Positions 1 to 5,878 of a DNA stretch of 64,000 nt are shown piece after piece. The notes under the pieces were generated by a model. That model saw nothing but the letters and a program-made list of their open reading frames with translations, was not told where the DNA came from and ran no database searches. Both the position numbers and the translations under genes were made by a program. The DNA is from a virus. Each line of letters begins with the position of its first letter. Position 1 is the stretch's first letter. The DNA is taken from positions 1 to 64,000 of the IMG/VR virus record IMGVR_UViG_3300033144_003431; one strand, written 5' to 3'.

Positions 1-12
1 CTGGATGGCAAT

Positions 13-1458
13 ATGTTTGACATAAAAGTAAGTATGAAGCTCCGTGACGGCTCTTCTCAAGAGTACGTCATGGACAATAAGATTCACTGGAAAAAAGAAA
101 GGCGTTTACGCTGGACACAAAAATATTCCAGGCTGTTAGGGCAAGCACTACATGTGACTATTACTCAGCATCGTGGCTTTGATGCCACAGAGATAGTCAT
201 TAGTCTTACTAATGGGTTTCAAAATCAGGGAACCAAGTATTTCACAAATCTTAAAATTGAGGTAGACGGAGAAGTTCGCGAGTATAGCGGCAAACACATG
301 ATCCGTCCTCGCGGCATCATTGCCGAGCGTTTTGTTACCGGACCTGACGCAGACCAAGTTAGGGACTACAAGCACATTCCTGAGGAATGGGTGCCGGAAT
401 GGCTGCCGCATAAAGCAAAGGTTGCCATAGACAAGTATCACAACCGCAGCGAAGACTCGTACGGGCCGTATAAGCCTTTTTGGAATAAGCTCCACACGCT
501 CAGTGATTCGCACGGTGGAGCGGGCATCGCCCCCTTCTCTGATTGGACCAAGTGCAAAGAAGGATACCAACTTCGTTCGCTTGAGTTCTATGGCGAGGTT
601 TGTCGTTCACCTATTGCTTGTTTAAAGCCTAGAAATGGTAAACCATTACAGCTTAATGAAAAGTACTGGCTTGGTAGAACATATCAGCATGAATTGCCTC
701 AGTTTAACAGTTGGCCCGACAACTGGTGTGAATATAGCGAATGGCTGATGCACTATCAGGCTCACGATTACACGCACTTGTGGCGTATGATTCGTGCGGC
801 GTGGCAGCTTGCTCCTTATGATCCATTTGCACGCATGTTCATGAAGTGGGTTTGGAACGACTGCAAGATGAACCTTGAGGGTGCCGCTGGAAATAACGAT
901 TACAACAACTTGTTCTGGTCGTTAACCAAGAGAATGCGTTCTGCTGAACCCAACCAAGGGGCTCGCTGGGCTGACCGTGGTTTCTATCATGTAATTCGTT
1001 GCTTCTTGTCTGTGTCACCGTACATAGGACGCAGAGAGCGTAAGAAGTGGAGACGACTTTTCATTGCAGCTATTCGTCGTGTGGTCACACCAGATGGCGT
1101 ATGCTTGAGAGACGAGAATGTACCTCAACACGTCTTTGAAGTTATGGGGGACGTTCCCTTGACTCGTGGATTCCAAGCACAGCTTTTAGCTTCTGTTTAT
1201 GAAGAGCTTGGCCTGGACGACATTCTTGCAAACTTTAGAAACACGTTTCCGATTTGGGTTCCTGATTATTCAGAAACACTAAATCACTCTAACCACAACG
1301 GCCATGAAATGTACCGTCCATACAATGGTATGTACAATATTGGCATTTTTGGTTATGATAGTTTTGAGCATTTCAATGCAGCTAATGAAAGTCGTGGAGT
1401 CAATGGAGCTTCACAGGATTACGACTGCACAAATCCCAAATCCTACTTGACAGACTGA
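13..1458 (+). CDS. Unrecognised 481-aa protein, possibly cut at its 5' end
   Basis: I do not recognise this protein. The frame is open from base 1 (four sense codons before the ATG at 13), so the true start may lie outside the window. It is rich in Trp, Tyr, Arg and His, has no obvious signal peptide or membrane segment, and has a very aromatic middle and C-terminal half (for example WLMHYQAHDYTHLWRM near residue 250). No nuclease, kinase or structural motif was identified. The stop codon lies inside a sigma70-like promoter for the next gene (-35 at 1447-1452). A virion or DNA-metabolism role would be a guess. Confidence 0.75.
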   Translation: MFDIKVSMKLRDGSSQEYVMDNKIHWKKERRLRWTQKYSRLLGQALHVTITQHRGFDATEIVISLTNGFQNQGTKYFTNLKIEVDGEVREYSGKHMIRPRGIIAERFVTGPDADQVRDYKHIPEEWVPEWLPHKAKVAIDKYHNRSEDSYGPYKPFWNKLHTLSDSHGGAGIAPFSDWTKCKEGYQLRSLEFYGEVCRSPIACLKPRNGKPLQLNEKYWLGRTYQHELPQFNSWPDNWCEYSEWLMHYQAHDYTHLWRMIRAAWQLAPYDPFARMFMKWVWNDCKMNLEGAAGNNDYNNLFWSLTKRMRSAEPNQGARWADRGFYHVIRCFLSVSPYIGRRERKKWRRLFIAAIRRVVTPDGVCLRDENVPQHVFEVMGDVPLTRGFQAQLLASVYEELGLDDILANFRNTFPIWVPDYSETLNHSNHNGHEMYRPYNGMYNIGIFGYDSFEHFNAANESRGVNGASQDYDCTNPKSYLTD

Positions 1459-1475
1459 GCCCTTGAGGGTATAAT
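1447..1475 (+). promoter_or_regulatory. Consensus sigma70-like promoter upstream of the secreted-protein gene and tRNA array
   Basis: TTGACA at 1447-1452, a 17-base spacer, and TATAAT at 1470-1475. This is a perfect bacterial housekeeping-type promoter overlapping the end of the preceding gene. Transcription would begin near 1482 and could run through the secreted-protein gene (1511) into the tRNA region. Unlike other promoters in the window it does not place an ATG six bases after the -10. Confidence 0.7.
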
Positions 1476-1510
1476 TGGTCGTACTTACCCCCTAACCCCT
1501 TCTACTTGAT

Positions 1511-1945
1511 ATGAAAGCACTACTTCTAGCACTTCCCCTTCTGATGAGCGGCAACACTCCCGATTTCGAGTCCTATTGCCAATCGGGTAATAACTCTTGG
1601 GGAACCAGTGCGGTCATTACTGGCCAAGGCACTTCTAGTCTCGCCCTTGACGATTGCAGCATGGTTGTTACCGATATGGTTGGCAATCGCTTCTCAGGAA
1701 TGACTTACGGCACCGTTCCCATGAACGTGCCGTTTGGTGACGGCTGGCTTTGCATTCATCCTGCCTATACTCAGTTCATTGGTGGCCCCGTGCTAACCTC
1801 TGACACTGGCGAGCGTACTTGGCAAGCAAGCCTGAACTTTGCTTCTCCTGGCGATACTATCTATTTTCAAGCATGGTATCGTGATCCTGGCTTCGGTAGT
1901 CAGTTCAACACCTCGAATGGTCTACGTGTAAACGTCAGGCTATAA
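1511..1945 (+). CDS. Small secreted protein with a planctomycete-like C-terminal motif
   Basis: A 144-aa protein beginning with a short Sec-type signal peptide (MKALLLALPLLMSG). The mature part is Gly/Ser/Thr rich with a few Cys, as in extracellular beta-sandwich domains. It ends in GDTIYFQAWYRDPGF, then FNTSNGLRVNV. From memory this pattern (FQ-W-YRDP, F-N-S-N-G-L-V) recurs at the C-termini of secreted proteins of Planctomycetes, so the gene may be host-derived. There is no clear Shine-Dalgarno before the ATG. Function unknown; it could be a secreted or virion surface protein. Confidence 0.75.
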   Translation: MKALLLALPLLMSGNTPDFESYCQSGNNSWGTSAVITGQGTSSLALDDCSMVVTDMVGNRFSGMTYGTVPMNVPFGDGWLCIHPAYTQFIGGPVLTSDTGERTWQASLNFASPGDTIYFQAWYRDPGFGSQFNTSNGLRVNVRL

Positions 1946-1951
1946 ATACAC

Positions 1952-2026
1952 AGGGAATTAGTGTAATCGGCAGCACGCTGGCTTCATAAGCCAGAGTTAT
2001 GGGTTCGAGTCCCGTATTCCCAACCA
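1952..2026 (+). tRNA. tRNA-Met (CAT), first base pair unpaired
   Basis: Full cloverleaf with encoded CCA. The anticodon stem CTGGC/GCCAG encloses TTCATAA (anticodon CAT). D-stem is GTGT/GCAC with GG in the loop; T-loop is TTCGAGT. With the usual spacing, position 1 is A and position 72 is A, so the 1:72 pair is absent, a feature of initiator tRNAs. The D-stem T11-A24 pair is elongator-like, and only two of the three G-C pairs typical of initiators are in the standard orientation. Decoding as initiator, elongator or modified Ile-CAU cannot be settled by eye. Confidence 0.9.
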
Positions 2027-2032
2027 ACACAT

Positions 2033-2110
2033 GCACCCGTGGCCTAACTGGACCAGGGCTCCCGACTACGAATCGGGCGATTGTAGGTTCGAATCCTACC
2101 GGGTGTACCA
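2033..2110 (+). tRNA. tRNA-Arg (ACG)
   Basis: Acceptor GCACCCG pairs with CGGGTGT, then A73 and encoded CCA. Anticodon loop CTACGAA gives ACG; T-loop is TTCGAAT. It ends 9 bases before the ATG of the DNA ligase gene. Confidence 0.93.
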
Positions 2111-2119
2111 TACAATACT

Positions 2120-3253
2120 ATGAATAACATCAAACTCCCCATCCTTTACCATCAGGCCAAAGGCGGCGACTTACGACAGTGGCAAGTTTGGACTGATGGT
2201 AAATACATCGTCACCGAATACGGCCAAGTAGGTGGAAAGCTTCAACAAAGCCAAAAAGCCGCCGAAGGAAAGAACCTCGGCAGAGCAAACGCCACTAGTC
2301 CAGCCGAACAGGCTGAGCTAGAGGCCAAGTCCTTGTGGAATTACAAGGTGGAAAGGAAGTATAGTGAGACGCCAGAAGGTGCCAAAGAGACTTTACCGCT
2401 TCCCATGTTAGCTCATAGCTTTAAGGGCACGAAAAAGAAGAAGTTTATCTACCCGGCCCATTCGCAACCTAAGCTGGATGGTGTGCGTTGTTTGGCTGCT
2501 CGCGATGAAACAGGTGAGATTACATTGACCTCGCGACAAGGAAAGCCTTGGCATCTACCGATCATTGCGGCTCAATTGGATACTTGGTTGCCGGATGACA
2601 TGATGCTAGATGGCGAGGTTTACATTCACGGAATGTCGTGTCAAAAGATTACGTCATTGGCAAGGTCTGCTAATCCCGATGGTAAATCCTACAAGGAAGC
2701 GAGTGCGGAACTGGTCTACCATGTTTATGACATGCCCGTGTTCGACGGGTGCGAGATTCTGACGTGGGAGGAACGTGCCATTGCACTCTACGGCACGCGT
2801 GGACTGACTGAAAGCGAGTCGGTTCACAGTGTCCAGGTGGATAGCGTCAAGAACGAAGCTGACCTGTGGGCCATGCACGGTAAGTACATTAGCGAAGGCT
2901 ACGAAGGTGCAATCCTGAGGGGTTTGCAAGGTCAATACCTTTGGGGATATCGCTCCGCTGATCTCTTGAAAGTGAAGCAGTTCCAAGATGCAGAATTTCA
3001 AGTGCTCGATGCCCGAGACGGCAAAGGTAAAATGAAAGGATGCGTAGTATTTATCTGTCGAAATGACTTGACAGATGCCACTTTCGAGTGTACAATGAAG
3101 GTGACGATGGACGAACGTCGTCGCATGTATGAACAACGAGACCAGTACATTGGTCAACAGCTAACAGTACGGTTCTTTGATCGTACTGACGATCAGATCC
3201 CTCGGTTCCCGGTAGGTATTGTCTTCCGAGATACGATTGATCTGCCGAAATAA
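2120..3253 (+). CDS. ATP-dependent DNA ligase with N-terminal WGR-like domain
   Basis: A 377-aa ligase that would seal nicks in phage DNA using ATP. Residues about 5-80 resemble a WGR domain (RQWQVWTDGKYIVTEYGQVGG), a nucleic-acid-binding module. The adenylation domain follows: motif I QPKLDGVR with nucleophile Lys near 118, motif III-like MLDGEVYIHG, motif IV EGYEGAILRG and motif V LLKVKQF, then a C-terminal OB-like region. The LDG form of motif I and the ordering favour DNA ligase over the two RNA ligases elsewhere in the window. The ATG is 9 bases after the tRNA-Arg CCA with no Shine-Dalgarno, so tRNA processing would leave a near-leaderless message. Confidence 0.92.
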   Translation: MNNIKLPILYHQAKGGDLRQWQVWTDGKYIVTEYGQVGGKLQQSQKAAEGKNLGRANATSPAEQAELEAKSLWNYKVERKYSETPEGAKETLPLPMLAHSFKGTKKKKFIYPAHSQPKLDGVRCLAARDETGEITLTSRQGKPWHLPIIAAQLDTWLPDDMMLDGEVYIHGMSCQKITSLARSANPDGKSYKEASAELVYHVYDMPVFDGCEILTWEERAIALYGTRGLTESESVHSVQVDSVKNEADLWAMHGKYISEGYEGAILRGLQGQYLWGYRSADLLKVKQFQDAEFQVLDARDGKGKMKGCVVFICRNDLTDATFECTMKVTMDERRRMYEQRDQYIGQQLTVRFFDRTDDQIPRFPVGIVFRDTIDLPK

Positions 3254-3254
3254 T

Positions 3255-3329
3255 CCCGCTCTGGTGTAGAAGTCTGCACATCGGTTTGAAAAGCCGAAGG
3301 TTTAGGAGCATTACCTAGGGGCGGGGCCA
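3255..3329 (+). tRNA. tRNA-Phe (GAA) with atypical D and T loops
   Basis: Acceptor CCCGCTC/GGGCGGG, G73 and encoded CCA. Anticodon stem TCGGT/GCCGA with loop TTGAAAA (GAA). The D-loop (AGAAGTCT) lacks the conserved GG and the T-loop is AGCATTA instead of TTCRANY, so the usual D-loop/T-loop contact is lost on both sides. Stems remain paired, which argues against simple decay. Confidence 0.8.
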
Positions 3330-3334
3330 TACAT

Positions 3335-3408
3335 AGGTCGCTGATGTAACAGTAACATCACGGATTCCAAACCCGTGGATCGGGGTGCGATTCCTCGGTG
3401 GCCTGCCA
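3335..3408 (+). tRNA. tRNA-Trp (CCA) with atypical D loop
   Basis: Acceptor AGGTCGC/GTGGCCT with A1-T72 and discriminator G73, as in bacterial tRNA-Trp, plus encoded CCA. Anticodon loop TTCCAAA gives CCA; the closing pair 31:39 is A.C. D-loop AACAGTA has no GG. T-loop TGCGATT departs from TTC. It ends 5 bases before the ATG of the HNH gene. Confidence 0.83.
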
Positions 3409-3413
3409 ATACA

Positions 3414-3854
3414 ATGCCGTATAAAAACAAACAACAACAAAGAGAATATCAAAAGCTATGGTTGGCCAAAAGGCGTCAGTTGTGGTTTAGTGAGAACGGC
3501 CCTTGTGTTGTTTGTGATAGTAGAGAAGAACTACAGTTAGATCATGTTGATCCAGCCACGAAGATAGAACATAGAGTTTGGTCGTGGTCTCAGAAAAGAC
3601 GTGAAAAAGAACTAGCAAAATGTAGAGTACTCTGTAAAGACTGTCATCAGGAAAAATCAAAAACCGAAGCTGAAAAGGGTGAAGATCGTTATAGTGCTAA
3701 ATTATCTGAACAAGACGTTATTGCTATTAGATTAGAATATCAAAAGGGCGTTTACGGCAAAGGATACAGAGCATTGGGTAAAAAGTACAAAGTTGACCGC
3801 AAAGTGATTGACAGAATTATTAATGGTACAATTTGGAAACATGTGGTGAGTTGA
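3414..3854 (+). CDS. HNH homing endonuclease with C-terminal HTH-like segment
   Basis: A 146-aa free-standing HNH nuclease. Core: CVVC near residue 31, QLDHVDP (HNH His), then CRVLCKDCHQEKSK. The C-terminus (SEQDVIAIRLEYQKG, GKKYKVDRKVIDRIING) resembles a NUMOD or helix-turn-helix DNA-binding tail. The ATG at 3414 is used; an upstream in-frame GTG lies inside tRNA-Trp. The gene sits between two tRNAs, and its last 10 bases, including the stop, are the 5' end of tRNA-Asp. It probably spreads by cutting the empty tRNA junction; this target is inferred. Confidence 0.87.
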   Translation: MPYKNKQQQREYQKLWLAKRRQLWFSENGPCVVCDSREELQLDHVDPATKIEHRVWSWSQKRREKELAKCRVLCKDCHQEKSKTEAEKGEDRYSAKLSEQDVIAIRLEYQKGVYGKGYRALGKKYKVDRKVIDRIINGTIWKHVVS

Positions 3855-3922
3855 TCTAGTCAGGTCTAAGATACCTCCCTGTCACGGAGGCTACACGGGT
3901 TCAAATCCCGTACTCACCGCCA
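3845..3922 (+). tRNA. tRNA-Asp (GTC)
   Basis: Acceptor GGTGAGT/ACTCACC, G73, encoded CCA. Anticodon stem CCTCC/GGAGG with loop CTGTCAC (GTC). D-loop contains GG; T-loop TTCAAAT. The first 10 bases overlap the HNH coding sequence, including its stop codon. Confidence 0.94.
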
Positions 3923-3928
3923 TACAAC

Positions 3929-4004
3929 GCCCGTATGACAGAATGGCAAATGTGCTAGCCTGCAAAGCTAAGCTTCGTGAGTTCGATTCTCACTACGGGC
4001 TCCA
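3929..4004 (+). tRNA. tRNA-Cys (GCA)
   Basis: Acceptor GCCCGTA/TACGGGC with T73, the cysteine discriminator, and encoded CCA. Anticodon loop CTGCAAA gives GCA; T-loop TTCGATT. The outermost anticodon-stem pair (27:43) is mismatched C.A. Confidence 0.92.
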
Positions 4005-4005
4005 T

Positions 4006-4095
4006 GGTAAGTTGGCAGAGTGGTCTATTGCAGCGGCTTGCTAAGCCGTAGAGTCCTTCGGGGCTCCGTGGGTTCAAATCCCACACTTACCTCCA
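4006..4095 (+). tRNA. tRNA-Ser (GCT)
   Basis: Acceptor GGTAAGT/ACTTACC with encoded CCA. Anticodon stem GCGGC/GCCGT around TTGCTAA (GCT). Class II tRNA with a long variable arm closing on a TTCG tetraloop. T-loop TTCAAAT. Confidence 0.94.
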
Positions 4096-4103
4096 AATAA
4101 AAC

Positions 4104-4131
4104 TTGACAAGCACGAAAATCGTGCTATACT
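4104..4131 (+). promoter_or_regulatory. Leaderless-type promoter with palindromic spacer
   Basis: TTGACA at 4104-4109, 16-base spacer, TATACT at 4126-4131, then exactly six bases to the ATG at 4137. The spacer is almost filled by a perfect 7-bp inverted repeat (AGCACGA, AAA, TCGTGCT; 4110-4126) whose last base is the first base of the -10. A repressor bound here would block RNA polymerase, so this is a candidate operator. Confidence 0.75.
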
Positions 4132-4136
4132 TGAGT

Positions 4137-4598
4137 ATGAACGAAATTTCCTCTCATCAGGCAACTCTCATTCACGACATTGCTTCTTACAAGGAAGTGA
4201 TGGGAGCTAAGCGTTTCAAGCGTACTAAGGAAGAAATGGCGATGGGACTGACTGCTGAAAAAGCGTTGGAACTACGCCTAAGGGAAGCCAACGATCTTCC
4301 GGCTGGTGCTGTTGGTAGTCGCCCCACGCCGCGAGCATCTACGTCACGAAAGGGCGATATTACGATCAAGATTCGTCCTGCTGCTGGCGTTGAGTCTAGT
4401 TATTTCGAACGACTCCCAAATGGGCCTGTTGAAATAGTTCTTGACGAGAAATTTTATTCGTGGCTTGACAATAAGCTAGAATGCCCGTATAATGGAGACA
4501 GTACAATGATACTTCGACACATCCTCAATCTGGGGATCGGAGAGGTCATCACACAAGTCAACTCAGAACAAGACGTACAAGAATACGACACTCAATAG
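4137..4598 (+). CDS. Unrecognised 153-aa protein, leaderless start
   Basis: Start chosen at the ATG six bases after a TATACT -10; an upstream in-frame TTG is itself the -35 element and cannot be in the transcript. The N-terminal 45 residues look helical and charged, residues about 60-85 are basic and low-complexity (RPTPRASTSRKG), and the C-terminal half (DITIKIRP, VEIVLDEKFYSWLDNKLECP) alternates strands and helices. No motif recognised. The palindrome in its promoter hints at a regulated, perhaps early, gene. Confidence 0.75.
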   Translation: MNEISSHQATLIHDIASYKEVMGAKRFKRTKEEMAMGLTAEKALELRLREANDLPAGAVGSRPTPRASTSRKGDITIKIRPAAGVESSYFERLPNGPVEIVLDEKFYSWLDNKLECPYNGDSTMILRHILNLGIGEVITQVNSEQDVQEYDTQ

Positions 4599-4604
4599 AA
4601 CAAT

Positions 4605-4690
4605 GGAGGGTACCGTGCAAGGCACAAACAGGTTTTGAACACCTGGGGAGTTGTGAAAGGCTCGGGGAGCGTTACCTCTACCCTCCGCCA
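4605..4690 (+). tRNA. tRNA-Ser (TGA), strongly atypical D and T arms
   Basis: Acceptor GGAGGGT/ACCCTCC with G73 and encoded CCA. Perfect anticodon stem CAGGT/ACCTG around TTTGAAC (TGA). A longer variable arm is possible. The D arm is GTGC-AAG-GCAC with only a three-base loop, the T-stem contains a mismatch, and the T-loop is AGCGTTA. The acceptor and anticodon stems are intact. Whether it is charged is uncertain. Confidence 0.68.
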
Positions 4691-4707
4691 GACAACAGAA
4701 AAAGAAA

Positions 4708-4785
4708 CCGAGGGTAGCCAAGTCTGGTAAAGGCAGCGGCCTGATAAGCCGCGATGCGAAGGTTCAAATCCTTCCCTTCGGACCA
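4708..4785 (+). tRNA. tRNA-Ile (GAT)
   Basis: Acceptor CCGAGGG/CCTTCGG, A73, encoded CCA. Anticodon stem GCGGC/GCCGC with loop CTGATAA (GAT). T-arm GAAGG-TTCAAAT-CCTTC is canonical, and the D-loop contains GG. Confidence 0.92.
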
Positions 4786-4812
4786 ATCACGCTCTCTGAG
4801 CAAGGCGAAACT

Positions 4813-5136
4813 ATGAATCCCGACGATATTTACGACTATAAGTATGGACTAGGACAAAAGCAGAATTTTGACCTTGAATACAGGCTTGATCTAGAGGCCA
4901 TGCAGAAGCTCATGGACTCAATTGGTGGCTGGCACGGCGAGACACGCACAAAAGAGCGTCAGCAAAAAGAGAAGCAAGAACGTATGGTTCCTCTTGTAGC
5001 CAAAATGGGTAAGAACTTCGTGCCAGACCTTGGCGACAATAATATCATCGGACACTGGAAATCAGAACCGAAAACTCCTAACTATCGTCGCCGCTGGGTC
5101 GGTGGCAAGTATATTTGGGAGACAGTCGAAGAATAG
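4813..5136 (+). CDS. Unrecognised 107-aa charged protein
   Basis: A hydrophilic protein with an acidic N-terminus (MNPDDIYDYKYGLG), a highly charged Lys/Glu/Gln helix around residues 45-60 (TKERQQKEKQERM) and a basic-aromatic C-terminus (NYRRRWVGGKYIWETVEE). No family recognised. It lies between tRNA-Ile and tRNA-Lys, and its stop codon is immediately followed by the first base of tRNA-Lys. No strong Shine-Dalgarno is seen. Confidence 0.7.
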   Translation: MNPDDIYDYKYGLGQKQNFDLEYRLDLEAMQKLMDSIGGWHGETRTKERQQKEKQERMVPLVAKMGKNFVPDLGDNNIIGHWKSEPKTPNYRRRWVGGKYIWETVEE

Positions 5137-5212
5137 CGGTCCTTGGTGTAATTGGCAACATAGCAGACTCTTAATCTGTCAGATCTGGGATCATACCCCA
5201 GGGGATCGACCA
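5137..5212 (+). tRNA. tRNA-Lys (CTT)
   Basis: Acceptor CGGTCCT/GGGATCG, A73, encoded CCA. Anticodon loop CTCTTAA gives CTT. D-loop has GG. The T-loop ATCATAC departs from the usual TTCRANY at positions 54 and 58. It starts directly after the stop codon of the preceding gene. Confidence 0.88.
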
Positions 5213-5219
5213 AACACAT

Positions 5220-5295
5220 GCTCCTGTGATGTAATGGACTAGCATATTAGTCTTCTAAACTAATCGTCCAGGTTCGAGTCCTGGCAGGAGTACCA
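5220..5295 (+). tRNA. tRNA-Arg (TCT)
   Basis: Acceptor GCTCCTG/CAGGAGT, A73, encoded CCA. Anticodon stem TTAGT/ACTAA with loop CTTCTAA (TCT, reads AGA/AGG). T-loop TTCGAGT. Confidence 0.93.
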
Positions 5296-5302
5296 AATAA
5301 CT

Positions 5303-5512
5303 ATGAAATATAAAACTAAAGATAATCTAATAACGTTGGGCCTTGCAATATTATTAATACTTTCTATCATTGTTGTTATTGGCATAATTATGGATGCTGG
5401 AAAAGACTCAGTTCGTCAAGAAGCAGTAGATAATGGACACGCCACCTGGGTTGTAAAAGAAGGATCCAAATTTACTAGTTTTGAGTGGAATAACTTGACA
5501 CACGAGCAATAA
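5303..5512 (+). CDS. Small single-pass membrane protein
   Basis: A 69-aa protein with a basic N-terminus (MKYKTKDN), one hydrophobic segment at about residues 9-31 (ITLGLAILLILSIIVVIGIIM) and a charged C-terminal tail. Topology and function are unknown. The ATG is 7 bases after the tRNA-Arg CCA, with no Shine-Dalgarno. The end of the gene contains the -35 of the next promoter. Confidence 0.75.
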   Translation: MKYKTKDNLITLGLAILLILSIIVVIGIIMDAGKDSVRQEAVDNGHATWVVKEGSKFTSFEWNNLTHEQ

Positions 5513-5522
5513 CGAGTATAAT
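5495..5522 (+). promoter_or_regulatory. Leaderless-type promoter
   Basis: TTGACA 5495-5500, 16-base spacer, TATAAT 5517-5522, six bases, then ATG at 5529. The predicted transcription start coincides with the start codon. Confidence 0.75.
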
Positions 5523-5528
5523 GTAACC

Positions 5529-5684
5529 ATGAACGAACAAACCGACACCGACAACGTGACTATCACTCGTGCAGAACACGAACAACTCCTAGAAGACCAG
5601 CAGTTCCTTCGAGCACTACAAGCCGCTGGTGTTGACAACTGGGAAGGGTATTCAGAAGCCCAAGAAATTCTAGAAGACGAATAA
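5529..5684 (+). CDS. Small acidic protein, 51 aa, leaderless
   Basis: Sequence MNEQTDTDNVTITRAEHEQL, then a helical acidic region ending ILEDE. It is very acidic and probably two helices. No family recognised; small acidic early phage proteins often bind or inhibit host proteins, but nothing here proves that. Support for it being a gene comes from the perfect promoter placed six bases upstream and its clean termination before the tRNA-like hairpin. Confidence 0.65.
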   Translation: MNEQTDTDNVTITRAEHEQLLEDQQFLRALQAAGVDNWEGYSEAQEILEDE

Positions 5685-5688
5685 TACA

Positions 5689-5780
5689 CTCTCTCCGACA
5701 ATTTGTAAACCAATAGATAATATCAATGGTTAACGAACGTTGAGGATCCCACAGAAATCTTTTTCTGTCGGAGAGAGCCA
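5689..5780 (+). ncRNA. tRNA-like hairpin RNA ending in CCA
   Basis: A perfect 12-bp inverted repeat (CTCTCTCCGACA at 5689-5700, TGTCGGAGAGAG at 5766-5777) encloses 65 bases and is followed by CCA, within an array of CCA-ending tRNAs and one base before tRNA-Leu. Inside, TCAATG/CGTTGA can close a nine-base loop. It does not fold as a standard tRNA because the end helix is too long. It may be a diverged tRNA, a tRNA mimic or a processing hairpin. Confidence 0.5.
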
Positions 5781-5781
5781 T

Positions 5782-5868
5782 GCGGGAATGGCGTAATTGG
5801 TAGCCGCACGAGATTTAGGATCTCGTATCCGAAAGGATGTGGGGGTTCGAGTCCCCCTTCCCGTACCA
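5782..5868 (+). tRNA. tRNA-Leu (TAG)
   Basis: Acceptor GCGGGAA/TTCCCGT, A73, encoded CCA. Anticodon stem CGAGA/TCTCG with loop TTTAGGA (TAG). Long variable arm with GAAA loop; T-loop TTCGAGT. Confidence 0.94.
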
Positions 5869-5878
5869 AAACAATACT

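Noticed and set aside
1453-1510. Leaderless start for the 1511 gene
   Set aside because: No start codon six bases after the TATAAT at 1470; the leader would be about 29 bases.
5837-5878. Longer RNA ligase start at an upstream in-frame ATG
   Set aside because: It lies within tRNA-Leu, whose cloverleaf is intact; the ATG at 5879 matches the family N-terminus.
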